A model generated the notes under the pieces. It saw only the letters and a list, made by a program, of their open reading frames with translations. It was not told the DNA's origin and ran no database searches. The translations under genes were made by a program, and so were the position numbers. Positions 55,620 to 64,000 of a stretch of 64,000 bases of DNA are shown here, in pieces. Each line of letters opens with the position of its first letter. Position 1 is the first letter of the stretch. Origin of the DNA: Sphingomonas psychrotolerans (GTDB taxonomy: Bacteria; Pseudomonadota; Alphaproteobacteria; Sphingomonadales; Sphingomonadaceae); contig NZ_CP024923.1 of NCBI RefSeq assembly GCF_002796605.1, positions 3,851,501-3,915,500 on the forward strand, written 5' to 3'.

Positions 55620-56990
55620 CTATTTGGCGCTCACGCGCCAGATCACGTTGCCGACATCGTCCGCGACGAGCAGCGCGCCGCTCGCATCGGTGATCACCCC
55701 GACCGGGCGGCCGCGCGTAGTCTTGCCGTCCGCGGAGAGAAATCCGGTGAGCAGGTCGACGGGTTTCGCGCTTTTCGCCGGAAAGCCGTCGTCGCCAAAG
55801 GGGACATAGACCACTTTGTAGCCCGATTTGGGCTCGCGGTTCCACGATCCGTGCAGCCCGACGAACGCGCCGTTGGCCCAATTGCCGCCGAGCCTGGCGT
55901 CGCCGGCGAAGCTCAGCCCCAGCGGCGCCACGTGCGCGCCCAGCGCAAAGTCCGGCCGCTTCGAATATTCGCGCAGATCCGGCCGCTCGGGCGTCACCCG
56001 CTTGTCGACATAGCCGCCCCAATAATTCCACGGCCAACCGTAAAAGGCGCCGAAATCGACCTGGGTCAGATAATCGGGCGGCATGTCCGATCCCAGCATG
56101 TCGCGCTCGTTGACCACGGTCCACAGCGCACCGGTCTTTGGTTCGAACGCCATGCCGTTGGGATTGCGCAAGCCCCAGGCGTAGACGCGCGCATATTTGG
56201 TATCCGGCCACACCTGCAGGATCAGCGCGCGGCCGTTCTTCGCGAAATTGGCGCGCGGGCCGCCGGCATAGAGCGTGCCCTCCGCCTCAAGCCCGTTCTC
56301 GGCGATGTTCGAGGCCGAGCCGACGCTGACATAGAGTGTCTTGCCGTCGGGCGCGGCGACCACGTTGCGCGCCCAGTGATTGCCGCCGCCGGGAAGCGCG
56401 ATGATCTTTTCCGGCTTCGCAGTGATCTTCGTCTGGCCCGGTGTGAAGGGGTAGCGGACCAGAGCGTCGGTATTCGCGACATAGAGCCAGTTGCCGACGA
56501 GGGCCATGCCGGTGGGCGAGTTGAGCCCGGTGAGCAGTGCCGAGCGCTGGTCGGCGACGCCGTCATTGTTGGTGTCGCGCAGCAAGGTGATGCGATTGGG
56601 CGAAGGAACGTTGGCGCCGGCCTGGCCGAGCAGCAGGCCCATCACCCAACCCGTGATCCCGCCCCCCTTGCGCGGCGGTGAGTTGGTCTCGGCGACCAGT
56701 ACATCGCCCCCCGGCAGGCGATAGAGCCAGCGCGGATGATCGAGCTTGTCGGCAAAGGGCGTGACCTGAAGCCCCGCCGCCGCCGTCGGCCTCGCGCCGC
56801 CGGCCCAGCCCACCGGCTTGGCGATCCCGACCGTGGGAAAGCCCTCGCTCCGCGTCTCGCTGAGCTGCGGCGTCCTGCCGGTCACTGCCTGCTCACTGAG
56901 GCGCGCTTTGTCCGGCTGGCTGACCCAGAACCATCCGGCGATCGCCACGACGACCAGCAGAGTGAGAACGATGAGGATGCGCTTGAGCAT
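55620..56990 (-). CDS. PQQ-dependent sugar dehydrogenase (sorbosone dehydrogenase-like)
   Basis: A 456-residue beta-propeller protein with an N-terminal membrane anchor or signal (RILIVLTLLVVVAIAGWFW). Family segments are NRITLLRDTNNDGVADQ, NHWARNVVAAPDGKTLYVSVGS, YAWGLRNPNGMAFEP, VNERDMLG, the YGWPWNYWGGYVD loop and FVGLHGSWNREPKSGYKVV. It acts in the periplasm and would oxidise an aldose or similar sugar if PQQ is available. ATG 56990 is chosen; corC lies 5 nt upstream, so they may be co-transcribed. Confidence 0.88.
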   Translation of the reverse strand: MLKRILIVLTLLVVVAIAGWFWVSQPDKARLSEQAVTGRTPQLSETRSEGFPTVGIAKPVGWAGGARPTAAAGLQVTPFADKLDHPRWLYRLPGGDVLVAETNSPPRKGGGITGWVMGLLLGQAGANVPSPNRITLLRDTNNDGVADQRSALLTGLNSPTGMALVGNWLYVANTDALVRYPFTPGQTKITAKPEKIIALPGGGNHWARNVVAAPDGKTLYVSVGSASNIAENGLEAEGTLYAGGPRANFAKNGRALILQVWPDTKYARVYAWGLRNPNGMAFEPKTGALWTVVNERDMLGSDMPPDYLTQVDFGAFYGWPWNYWGGYVDKRVTPERPDLREYSKRPDFALGAHVAPLGLSFAGDARLGGNWANGAFVGLHGSWNREPKSGYKVVYVPFGDDGFPAKSAKPVDLLTGFLSADGKTTRGRPVGVITDASGALLVADDVGNVIWRVSAK

Positions 56991-56995
56991 GAAAT

Positions 56996-57919
56996 CTATT
57001 CCTCGAACTCGGCGAGCTGCCTGGGCGGGTGCAGGCGCAGCCGGGTGACTTTGCGCGAATCGCCCTCGGTCACTTCGAGCGTCCAGCCGCTGGGATGGGC
57101 GAGGCATTCGCCTGGTGCGGGGACATGCCCGGCCAGCACGAAGGCGAGCCCGCCGAGCGTGTCGACATCCTCTTCGACTTCGCCGAGTCGGCGGTCTACC
57201 GTCTCGGCGACGTCCTCGAGTTCGGCGCGGGCATCGGCATCCCAGCCGCCGCCGTCGATCGGCACGAGCAAGGCGGTCGGCGCATCGTCATGCTCGTCCT
57301 CGATTTCGCCGACGATCTCCTCGATCAGATCCTCGATCGTGATAAGCCCCTCGGTCCCCGAATATTCGTCGAGCACCACCGCGAGATGGGTGCGGCTCGA
57401 GCGCATCCGCGCGAGCAGGTCCAGCGCCCCCATCGATTGGGGGACATAGAGCGGCTGGCGGATCAGCCCGGCGATCGTCTCGGGCTGCGGCGCGCCGGTG
57501 GCGAGAATCGCGAACACGTCCTTGATGTGGACCATGCCGATGATCGTATCGAGCTCGTCGCGATAGACCGGCAGGCGGCTGTGCCCCGCCTCGGCGAAGA
57601 GCTGAACCAGCCCGTCGAAGCTGGTGGTTTCCTCGATCGCGACGATGTCGGCGCGCGGTACGCCGACGTCGCCCGCGTCGCGCTCGCCGAAATGGAGCAG
57701 GTTGCGGAGCATCTGGCGCTCGATCGGCGCGAGGTCGCCGGCCGGCGCCTTGCCGCCTTCGTCCTCATGCTCGTCGATCGCCTCCTCGATGCGGTCGCGC
57801 AGCGTCTCTTCCTGCTCGTCGCCGAACAGCAAGGTGCGGATGCCCCGCCATATGCCGCCGCGTTCGGAAGGGGACTCGTTGGTGCCGGTACTGTGTCCGG
57901 TACTGGGGCCCTCGGGCAT
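56996..57919 (-). CDS. corC: CorC/HlyC-type CBS-domain protein
   Basis: A 307-residue cytosolic protein with a CBS pair (DVGVPRADIVAI to LIRQPLYVP, and HLAVVLDEYSGTEGLITIEDLIEEIVGEI) and a C-terminal CorC_HlyC domain (VDTLGGLAFVLAGHVPAPGE). It is linked to Mg/Co efflux and lies 8 nt downstream of ybeY, as in many bacteria. Confidence 0.9.
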   Translation of the reverse strand: MPEGPSTGHSTGTNESPSERGGIWRGIRTLLFGDEQEETLRDRIEEAIDEHEDEGGKAPAGDLAPIERQMLRNLLHFGERDAGDVGVPRADIVAIEETTSFDGLVQLFAEAGHSRLPVYRDELDTIIGMVHIKDVFAILATGAPQPETIAGLIRQPLYVPQSMGALDLLARMRSSRTHLAVVLDEYSGTEGLITIEDLIEEIVGEIEDEHDDAPTALLVPIDGGGWDADARAELEDVAETVDRRLGEVEEDVDTLGGLAFVLAGHVPAPGECLAHPSGWTLEVTEGDSRKVTRLRLHPPRQLAEFEE

Positions 57920-57927
57920 GTTCGTGT

Positions 57928-58437
57928 TCAGTCCTCGCGCACGGAATATGGGTCGTGCAGGCCGAGACTGGCGAGCGCGGCGCGCTCCATGTCTTCCATC
58001 CCCTCGGCCGCGGCGTCCTCCATATGATCATAGCCTAGCAGATGCAGCACGCCGTGGACAATCAGGTGGCTGGCATGATCTTCGACGCTGACGCCGCGCT
58101 CGGCCGCCTCGGCCGCGCAGATGCCGTAGGCGAGGACGATGTCGCCGAGGATGACTTCGCCGTCGTCGCTGTTCTGGGTGACGGTCTCGAGCAGATCGGG
58201 CTGGACCATCGGGAAGGACAGCACGTTCGTCGGCTTGTCCTTCTGGCGATATTGGCGGTTGAGCGTCTGAACCTCGTCATCGCTGGTCAGGCGGACGGCG
58301 ATCTCGATCACCGTCGGCCATTCGCGCCATTCCCCATGGGCGGACTGGGCGATCGCGGCGTTGGCGGCGCGGGTGGCGAGGGCTTCCCAGTCGCCTTGTG
58401 GCCAAGGCTCCTCACGAAGGGCGGCGACGTCAAGCAT
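57928..58437 (-). CDS. ybeY: Endoribonuclease YbeY (rRNA maturation)
   Basis: A 169-residue zinc metalloprotein for 16S rRNA 3'-end processing and ribosome quality control. The H-x3-H-x5-H zinc motif is clear in HLIVHGVLHLLGYDHMED. LNRQYRQKDKPTNVLSFP is the family signature. It belongs to the phoH-ybeY-corC cluster. Confidence 0.95.
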   Translation of the reverse strand: MLDVAALREEPWPQGDWEALATRAANAAIAQSAHGEWREWPTVIEIAVRLTSDDEVQTLNRQYRQKDKPTNVLSFPMVQPDLLETVTQNSDDGEVILGDIVLAYGICAAEAAERGVSVEDHASHLIVHGVLHLLGYDHMEDAAAEGMEDMERAALASLGLHDPYSVRED

Positions 58438-58440
58438 CTA

Positions 58441-58468
58441 AAGCCCCCCCTGAAGGGGAGGGGCTTTA
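58441..58468 (-). repeat. Hairpin between phoH and ybeY
   Basis: AAAGCCCC (58441-58448) pairs with GGGGCTTT (58461-58468) around a C/G-rich inner stem. It may act as an attenuator or mRNA-stability element, or be a sphingomonad intergenic repeat. Confidence 0.55.
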
Positions 58469-58477
58469 TTGGAAGCA

Positions 58478-59491
58478 TCAAGCATTCGGGCCCTCATAGG
58501 CCTGGACGATGCGGCCGACGATCGGATGGCGCACCACATCGGCGGCGGTGAACCACGAGAAGGAGATGCCTTCGACTCCCTCGAGCCGCTGGACCGCGTC
58601 GCGCAGACCGGAGGCGGGCGGGCCGCCGGGCAAGTCGACCTGATTGGGGTCGCCGCAGATCACCATCCGGCTGTTGGCACCGAAGCGGGTGAGGAACATC
58701 TTCATCTGCGCGGGGGTGGTGTTCTGCGCCTCGTCGAGGATGACGAAGGCGTCGGCCAAAGTACGGCCGCGCATGAACGCGATCGGCGCGATCTCGATCT
58801 CGCCCGAGGCGATCCGACGTTCGACCTGCTCGGCGGGCAGGCAATCGTAGAGCGCGTCGTAGATCGGGCGGAGATAGGGGTCGACCTTCTCCTTCATGTC
58901 GCCGGGCAGGAAGCCGAGCCGCTCGCCTGCCTCGACCGCCGGACGCGACAGGATCAGCCGCTGGACGCTGCCGGTGATCAGCTGCGCCACTGCCTGCGCC
59001 ACGGCCAGATAGGTCTTGCCGGTGCCAGCCGGCCCGAGCGCGAAGATCATGTCGTTCGACATCAGCTCGCGCATGTAATGCGTCTGGGCGACCGAGCGCG
59101 GCACGATCGTCTTCTTGCGCGTGCGGATCATGATCGGCGGGGCGCCGCCGCCATTGCCGGCGGGGATGTCGGTCTTGACGATGCCCGTGAACATCGGCTC
59201 GGTCGACATCGCGATCACTGCGTCGATCAGCCCGGTATCGACGTCCTCGCCGCGGATCACTCGGCTGTGGAGTTCCTGGAGTACTTCGCGCGCATGGGCG
59301 ACCGCTTCGGCGGAGCCCTCGATCACCACGCGCTGGCCGCGGGCATGAATATAGACACCCAGCCGCTCCTCGAGCGCGAGGATGTTGCTGTCATATTCGC
59401 CGAAAAGCTGCGGCAGAAGCTGGGGCTTGTCGAAATTGACTTCGGTGCGCGAGCGTTCCCCGGTCTGGGCTTGGACTGGCTTGCGGCTCAT
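58478..59491 (-). CDS. phoH: PhoH-family ATPase (YbeZ-like)
   Basis: A 337-residue RNA-associated ATPase. It has an N-terminal KH-like region, Walker A GPAGTGKTYLAVAQA and Walker B FVILDEAQNTTPAQMKMFLTR, followed by GDPNQVDLP. Family partners are ybeY and corC downstream. It probably assists YbeY in RNA processing. Confidence 0.94.
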   Translation of the reverse strand: MSRKPVQAQTGERSRTEVNFDKPQLLPQLFGEYDSNILALEERLGVYIHARGQRVVIEGSAEAVAHAREVLQELHSRVIRGEDVDTGLIDAVIAMSTEPMFTGIVKTDIPAGNGGGAPPIMIRTRKKTIVPRSVAQTHYMRELMSNDMIFALGPAGTGKTYLAVAQAVAQLITGSVQRLILSRPAVEAGERLGFLPGDMKEKVDPYLRPIYDALYDCLPAEQVERRIASGEIEIAPIAFMRGRTLADAFVILDEAQNTTPAQMKMFLTRFGANSRMVICGDPNQVDLPGGPPASGLRDAVQRLEGVEGISFSWFTAADVVRHPIVGRIVQAYEGPNA

Positions 59492-59740
59492 GCGGTCCTT
59501 TCAGGCGGGAAACGGTGGTCGAACGCAATGCCGGCGCGGTCCGCCGGCGGCAGGGTTGGAAGCGTAGAGATTGCGCGGCCTGAAGAGGCGAAACCGGAAG
59601 CGGTGCAAGTGGTTCCGTGGCGCATGAGTCCTGGTGAAGATGGCAGACGGAAACCCTCTTTGACAGAGGCAGGCGAGATACATGCCGAATAAAGTGCATG
59701 TGTGACCTCGCGACGACAGCGCCGCGGCACCGCCCCCCAC

Positions 59741-61069
59741 TCAGGCCGCGTCGCGCAGGCGCTCCACACCCGCGAGCGAATTGGGATCGGCGCGGACGAT
59801 GTCGACTTCGATCAGATCGCCGATCTGCGCGTCGGTCATCAGATGCACCGATTGCAGCCAGGGCGATTTGCCCAGCATCTGGCCGGGAAGCTTGCCCTTG
59901 CGCTCGATCAGGACCGTGCAGCGTTTGCCGAAGGTGGCCGCGTTGAACGCCGCCTGATCGCGCGCGATCGCGGCCTGGAGCCGCTGGAGACGTTCCACCA
60001 TCACTTCTTCCGGTACGAAGCCGTCGGTCATCTCGGCCGCCGGCGTGCCGGGGCGCGGACTATATTTGAAGCTGAAGCTCGCGGCATAGCCGACTTCGTC
60101 GATCAGGCTCAGCGTGTCGGCGAAATCTGCCTCGGTCTCGCCGGGGAAGCCGACGATGAAGTCGCCCGACAGCGCGATGTCGGGCCGCGCGGCGCGGACG
60201 CGCTCGAGCAAAGCGAGGTAAGACGCGCGGCTATGCGAGCGGTTCATCGCCTTGAGGATGCGGTCGCTGCCCGCCTGCACGGGCAAGTGCAGATAGGGCA
60301 TCAATTTCTCGACCTCTGCATGCGCGCGGATCAGGCCTTCGCGCATGTCGTTGGGGTGGCTGGTGGTGTAGCGGATGCGGTGGAGCCCCTCGACCCGGTC
60401 GAGCGCGCGGATCAGGCCGTGGAGGCCGCGGCCCTCGGCATCGTCCCACGCATTGACGTTCTGGCCGAGCAAGGTGATCTCGCGCGCGCCGGCATCGACC
60501 AAAGCCTTTGCCTCGTCGACGATCGCGTCGAACGGACGGCTGATCTCGGCGCCGCGGGTATAGGGCACGACGCAATAAGTGCAGAATTTGTCGCAGCCTT
60601 CCTGCACGGTGAGGAAGGCGGAGGGGCTGACCTTGCGTCGCGCCGGCAGTACGCCGAACTTGGCGGTGGCGGGCATGTCGGTGTCGACCGCGGCGGCGCC
60701 GGCGGCGGCCTGCGCAACGAGTCCGGGGAGGTTGTGATAGGCCTGCGGGCCGACCACGACGTCGACTTTGGCGCGCGCGACGATCTCGGCGCCTTCGGCC
60801 TGCGCGACGCAGCCGGCGACGGCGATTATCGGTGCCGGTCGATCGGCTTCGCGCGCGACTTTGCGCAGGCGGCCGATGTCCGAATAGACCTTCTCGGTCG
60901 CCCGCTCGCGGATATGGCAAGTGTTGAGCACGACGAGGTCGGCGGCATTGGCGTCGTCGGTGGCGGTCATGCCCTGCGCGGCCATCAGCTCGCCCATGCG
61001 CTCGCCGTCATAGACGTTCATCTGGCAGCCGAACGACTTGACGTGGAAGGTTTTGGGGGTCGGTTTCAT
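59741..61069 (-). CDS. miaB: tRNA-2-methylthio-N6-dimethylallyladenosine synthase
   Basis: A 442-residue radical-SAM methylthiotransferase. The N-terminal UPF0004 domain cysteines are in [18 protein letters not shown] and AVAGCVAQ. The radical-SAM motif is [15 protein letters not shown]. Later segments are GQNVNAW, HPNDM and [11 protein letters not shown], and a C-terminal TRAM domain follows. ATG 61069 ([13 protein letters not shown]) is the family start. A hairpin repeat lies just upstream. Confidence 0.96.
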   Translation of the reverse strand: MKPTPKTFHVKSFGCQMNVYDGERMGELMAAQGMTATDDANAADLVVLNTCHIRERATEKVYSDIGRLRKVAREADRPAPIIAVAGCVAQAEGAEIVARAKVDVVVGPQAYHNLPGLVAQAAAGAAAVDTDMPATAKFGVLPARRKVSPSAFLTVQEGCDKFCTYCVVPYTRGAEISRPFDAIVDEAKALVDAGAREITLLGQNVNAWDDAEGRGLHGLIRALDRVEGLHRIRYTTSHPNDMREGLIRAHAEVEKLMPYLHLPVQAGSDRILKAMNRSHSRASYLALLERVRAARPDIALSGDFIVGFPGETEADFADTLSLIDEVGYAASFSFKYSPRPGTPAAEMTDGFVPEEVMVERLQRLQAAIARDQAAFNAATFGKRCTVLIERKGKLPGQMLGKSPWLQSVHLMTDAQIGDLIEVDIVRADPNSLAGVERLRDAA

Positions 61070-61102
61070 TTGGAGCGGGCTATAGCTTCCGCCACGCAAT
61101 CC

Positions 61103-61130
61103 GTCACCCCGGCCGAAGGGCCGGGGTGAC
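61103..61130. repeat. Perfect GTCACCCCGGCC hairpin repeat
   Basis: GTCACCCCGGCC-GAAG-GGCCGGGGTGAC is a perfect 12-4-12 hairpin between miaB and plsC. It is related to the repeat at 54838-54863. Confidence 0.8.
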
Positions 61131-61132
61131 GA

Positions 61133-61981
61133 TCAAGAATTGGGCGAGGGTTTGTATCCGATCGCTTCCTCGGCAAACCGGAACGGGCGCAACGGGTGCC
61201 CCAGCGCCGCCACCAACGCCGCTTCGATCCGCCGCCGGCTTTCCGCGGCGATCGCCTTGCGGCCGGGGAAGTCGCCGGGGAAAAAGGGTTCGAGGAAGTG
61301 AACCCGGAGTTCGAAGCTGCCTTTGCGCGCGAGAATGCGGCGGGCGTTGTCGATTCCGCGCTCCTGGCCGATCCAGCCGATCTCTTCCCCGGCGTCGCCA
61401 TAATCGAGCAGCACCGGCTGAACCATCACGCCGGGCGGCGGCGGCTCGAGCACGCGCAGCATCGGGGTCTTGAACGGCAGCAGCGACTTGCCGTCGGTGG
61501 TGGTGCCTTCGGGGAAGATCGTGATCGCCCAATTGTCGGCCAGCGCATCGCGCAACTGGTTGATCTGATCGGCGACGCCCAGCCGGTTCTCGCGCTTGAC
61601 GTAGACGGTGCGGTTCATCCCCGCGAGCCAGCCGACCACCGGGGCGGTGCCGATCTCGGCCTTGGCGACGAACGCAGTGCCGCTCGCGCCGCCCAATGCG
61701 AGGATGTCGATCCAGCTGAGATGGTTGGAGACATAGAAGACGTCGCGGCGAAGCGGCGTACCGACCTTGACGACGCGTGCGCCGGCGATGCGCGCGGCGC
61801 GGCCGAGAAACCAGCGCGGCCAGGGCATGGGCAAACGCAGCAGCCGCCACAAATAGTACATCGGCACGTGGCTGAGCACCGCGAGCACCAGCAAAGCAAC
61901 GCGGCTCCACATCCGCGCCTGTTCCGCGATCGTCAGTCTGGCGGCCACACCCGCGGCGGCCTCGGCGCGCCGCGCATCCAC
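61133..61981 (-). CDS. plsC: 1-acyl-sn-glycerol-3-phosphate acyltransferase
   Basis: The 282-residue membrane-associated enzyme makes phosphatidic acid. Motifs are VSNHLSWIDILALGG (HX4D-type, here NHLSWID), FVAKAEI, and IFPEGTTTDGKSLLPFK. A membrane segment occupies ~30-55. GTG 61981 lies 3 nt after the fur stop, indicating one operon. Confidence 0.9.
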   Translation of the reverse strand: MDARRAEAAAGVAARLTIAEQARMWSRVALLVLAVLSHVPMYYLWRLLRLPMPWPRWFLGRAARIAGARVVKVGTPLRRDVFYVSNHLSWIDILALGGASGTAFVAKAEIGTAPVVGWLAGMNRTVYVKRENRLGVADQINQLRDALADNWAITIFPEGTTTDGKSLLPFKTPMLRVLEPPPPGVMVQPVLLDYGDAGEEIGWIGQERGIDNARRILARKGSFELRVHFLEPFFPGDFPGRKAIAAESRRRIEAALVAALGHPLRPFRFAEEAIGYKPSPNS

Positions 61982-61983
61982 GA

Positions 61984-62406
61984 TCAGATCTTCCGGTCGA
62001 GTGCCACGCCGTAGAGCTCCATGCGGTGATCGACGAGGCGGAAGCCCAGCCGCTCGGCGATCTGCTTCTGGAGCAGTTCGAGCTCAGGATCGACGAACTC
62101 GATCACCTTGCCCGATTCGACATCGATCAGATGGTCGTGATGCGCCTCGGGCGCAGGCTCGTAGCGCGCGCGGCCGTCGCCGAAATCGTGGCGATCGAGG
62201 ATGCCGGCCTCTTCGAACAGCCGGACGGTGCGATAGACCGTGGCGATCGAAATGCCCGGATCGATCGCCGAGGCGCGCTCATAGACCTTTTCGACGTCGG
62301 GATGATCGTCGGCGTCGGATAAAACCCGCGCGATCACCTTGCGTTGCTCGGTGATGCGCAGTCCCTTGTCGTGACAGAGCTGCTCGAGATCGATTTTGCG
62401 CGGCAT
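61984..62406 (-). CDS. fur: Fur-family ferric uptake regulator
   Basis: A 140-residue iron-responsive repressor: winged helix (LRITEQRKVIARVLSDADDHPDVEKVYERA, ISIATVYRTVRLFEEAGIL) and the metal-binding HHDHLIDVESGKVIEF. No C-terminal CxxC is present, as in many alphaproteobacterial Fur proteins. Mur-type function is possible. It may regulate the TonB/PepSY genes at 4775-7979. Confidence 0.93.
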   Translation of the reverse strand: MPRKIDLEQLCHDKGLRITEQRKVIARVLSDADDHPDVEKVYERASAIDPGISIATVYRTVRLFEEAGILDRHDFGDGRARYEPAPEAHHDHLIDVESGKVIEFVDPELELLQKQIAERLGFRLVDHRMELYGVALDRKI

Positions 62407-62454
62407 GGCGTCGATGTAACGGCAATGTGCGCGAGGGGGAAGAGGCAGCAGGAC

Positions 62455-62482
62455 GCCGGCCGAAGCGATTGCTCCGGCCGGC
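62455..62482 (-). terminator. Hairpin after the MucR-type gene
   Basis: GCCGGCCG (62455-62462) pairs with CGGCCGGC (62475-62482), located 28 nt past the end of the MucR-type gene. No strong T-run is seen. Confidence 0.5.
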
Positions 62483-62510
62483 GCGCCATCTCATGCCTTG
62501 CGGCGGGACT

Positions 62511-62924
62511 TCAGCGCTTGCGGCGCTGGGTGCCCAGACCGATCTTCTTGGCGAGCGTGCGGCGCTGCTCGGCATAGTTGGGAGCGACCATCGGATAGTC
62601 AGCGGGAAGATTCCACTTCGCGCGATACTGTTCCGGCGTCAGCTGATAGTGCGTCATCAAGTGACGCTTGAGCATCTTGAGCTTCTTGCCGTCTTCGAGG
62701 CAAACGATGAAGTCCGGCTTCACCGAAGAGCGAATCGAAACGGCGGGCTCCTGCTTTACTTCCGGTTCAACAACAGTACGGCCAAGGCCAGTCAAGGCGC
62801 CGTGTACATTCTGGATAAGCACCGGAAGATCGGAAACAGCAACGCTATTGTTGCTCACATGTGCCGCAACAATATCCGCGGTAAGCGTGATGAGTGTTTC
62901 CTGAATGTCAGCTGAACTGTCCAT
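62511..62924 (-). CDS. MucR/Ros-family transcriptional regulator
   Basis: A 137-residue protein with the MucR fold: [15 protein letters not shown] near the start, a zinc-finger-like [31 protein letters not shown], and [16 protein letters not shown] at the end. The first zinc Cys is retained in FIVCLE, but the second (normally C-x2-C) is absent. ATG 62924 has GAAGGA upstream. MucR proteins act globally on cell-cycle, exopolysaccharide and motility genes. Confidence 0.9.
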   Translation of the reverse strand: MDSSADIQETLITLTADIVAAHVSNNSVAVSDLPVLIQNVHGALTGLGRTVVEPEVKQEPAVSIRSSVKPDFIVCLEDGKKLKMLKRHLMTHYQLTPEQYRAKWNLPADYPMVAPNYAEQRRTLAKKIGLGTQRRKR

Positions 62925-63032
62925 CTTATTTCCTTCGACCCATTTTGCGGTGACTATAGATGCCACCTGCGGCGGCCCTATCGGACCATATTAGACCGAA
63001 GGCAAGTCGTTAACCTTCAGTTACGAAAAAAA

Positions 63033-63509
63033 TCAGCGAAGCTCGCGCGCATAGGTATGAGCGTCGAACGCCTGGCCCATCTTGCCTCTGTAATAGTTCT
63101 TGCGCTCGCCGACCTTCTCGAAACCTTCGCGACGGTATAGCCGGACGGCATCGTTTCCCGCGCGTACCTCGAGATGCAGTTGCGCGACTCCACGCGCCTG
63201 GGCTTCGGCGACTATCGCGCGGAGCAGCGCCCCGGCGACACCGCGGCGGCGCGCGGCGGGGCGAGTCGCCAGCAGCAGCAATTCGGCCTCGCCGGCGATC
63301 GCGCGGGCGAGCGCGAAGCCGACGTCCTGGCCATCGAAACTGGCGATCACCAGCCAGACTCCGGGGAGCGACAGCATGCCTAGGCACTGCGCGCTGGTCC
63401 ATGCCTCGCCGAAGCGCGGGTCGAATGCCTCTTCCATGATGCGGCTGACTTCGATGAGGTCCTGCGCGCCGCCTTCGCGCAACTCGGTCAGGTTGAGCGT
63501 GCCGGTCAT
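63033..63509 (-). CDS. rimI: Ribosomal protein S18-alanine N-acetyltransferase
   Basis: A 158-residue GNAT enzyme: FGEAWTSAQCLGML, VGFALARAIAGEAELLLLATRP, the acetyl-CoA loop ARRRGVAGALLRAIV, and LEVRAGNDAVRLYRREGFEKVGERKNYY typical of RimI. The start overlaps the tsaB stop by ATGA, as in many genomes. Confidence 0.93.
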   Translation of the reverse strand: MTGTLNLTELREGGAQDLIEVSRIMEEAFDPRFGEAWTSAQCLGMLSLPGVWLVIASFDGQDVGFALARAIAGEAELLLLATRPAARRRGVAGALLRAIVAEAQARGVAQLHLEVRAGNDAVRLYRREGFEKVGERKNYYRGKMGQAFDAHTYARELR

Positions 63510-64000
63510 GCCAGGCCGCGCTCCGCCAGTGTCTTCGCGTCGGGCGCGCGGCCGTAGATCGGACGGGGAGGAAGGCTGGCGAGATCACTGGCGAGCAGCC
63601 GTGCGTCCTCCGCGCGAGGAAGCGCCTCGGTCAACGCACGGCCGGGATCGAGCGCGGCGAGATGACGGACTCCGCTGCCGATCGCGGGCCGCTGCCCCAG
63701 CGCGGCTAAAGCTGCCGCGGGAACCAGCGACTGCAACGGGCCTTCGGGCGTGAGCGGCGATGCCGTGAACGACTGCATGAAGACTTCACCGTGCCCGCCC
63801 TCGAGTATGGCGGCAAGTGCGGGACATTGCGGAGACTCCGCGAACCCGGTTGCGGCGAGCAAGGCGAGCGACGAATAGCCGTGAATCTCGGCCTGCCAGC
63901 CGATCGCGAGGCCAAGCGCCGCGGCGAGCCCGACGCGGACTCCGGTGAAGCTGCCGGGGCCGACATCGACGAGGATCCGCGGGGCGCGTCCCTGATCGGG
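63506..64000 (-). CDS. tsaB: tRNA threonylcarbamoyladenosine biosynthesis protein TsaB (N-terminus beyond right edge)
   Basis: The frame is open to the right edge; 164 C-terminal residues are present. GPGSFTGVRVGLAAALGLA is the diagnostic TsaB segment, followed by ILEGGHGEVFMQSF. TsaB activates TsaD for the t6A37 modification of tRNA. Translational coupling to rimI is normal. Confidence 0.93.
   Translation of the reverse strand, partial: PDQGRAPRILVDVGPGSFTGVRVGLAAALGLAIGWQAEIHGYSSLALLAATGFAESPQCPALAAILEGGHGEVFMQSFTASPLTPEGPLQSLVPAAALAALGQRPAIGSGVRHLAALDPGRALTEALPRAEDARLLASDLASLPPRPIYGRAPDAKTLAERGLA

Overview
The window looks like a chromosomal segment of a high-GC alphaproteobacterium of the Sphingomonadaceae (Sphingomonas-like). 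The right end carries a gene order common in sphingomonads (tsaB-rimI, mucR-type regulator, fur, plsC, miaB, phoH, ybeY, corC, then lnt, metK, trmB, xthA). The family-level assignment is an inference from protein character and gene order, with no search behind it.

Positions 1-2014 hold a PAS sensor protein cut by the left edge and two small general-stress genes. About 1.3 kb without genes follows. From 3.3 to 43.3 kb lies a large block for life at low oxygen and with nitrogen oxides: ubiM, a frameshifted TonB receptor with a PepSY protein, hemN, the B12-dependent ribonucleotide reductase nrdJ, pseudoazurin, a quinol-type nitric oxide reductase, two nnrS genes, a NifU-type protein, two FixJ/FixL pairs each with a stand-alone receiver gene, an Fnr-type regulator, the copper nitrite reductase nirK, ompW, a chemoreceptor, the complete cbb3 oxidase locus ccoNOQP-GHIS, adhP, a CoA-transferase and hemA. 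Together these reduce nitrite to N2O, respire traces of oxygen, and supply haem, deoxynucleotides and ubiquinone when oxygen is scarce. No nitrate reductase or nosZ is present, so only the nitrite-to-N2O part of denitrification is visible here.

Three groups of upstream sites suggest how the block is controlled. Fnr-type boxes lie before ubiM, between nrdJ and pseudoazurin, before fnrN and before nirK. A 20-bp imperfect palindrome is shared by the norB, NifU-operon and fixL/receiver promoters. A TACGGGA-type element lies 54-72 nt before the starts of ompW, adhP, hemA and the second nnrS.

From 43.3 to 47.3 kb is a decayed accessory zone, less GC-rich in places. It has the 3' half of a tRNA-Arg gene that looks like an old integration site, a DUF2975/HTH pair, a fragment of an RHS core followed by a possible orphan toxin-tip/immunity pair, and degenerate intergenic repeats. 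A complete tRNA-Lys gene marks the return to core genome. From 47.3 kb to the end are housekeeping genes: DNA repair, tRNA modification, two degenerate EAL-domain proteins, methionine adenosyltransferase, lipoprotein acylation, a PQQ-type dehydrogenase, rRNA maturation, and iron and MucR-type regulation.
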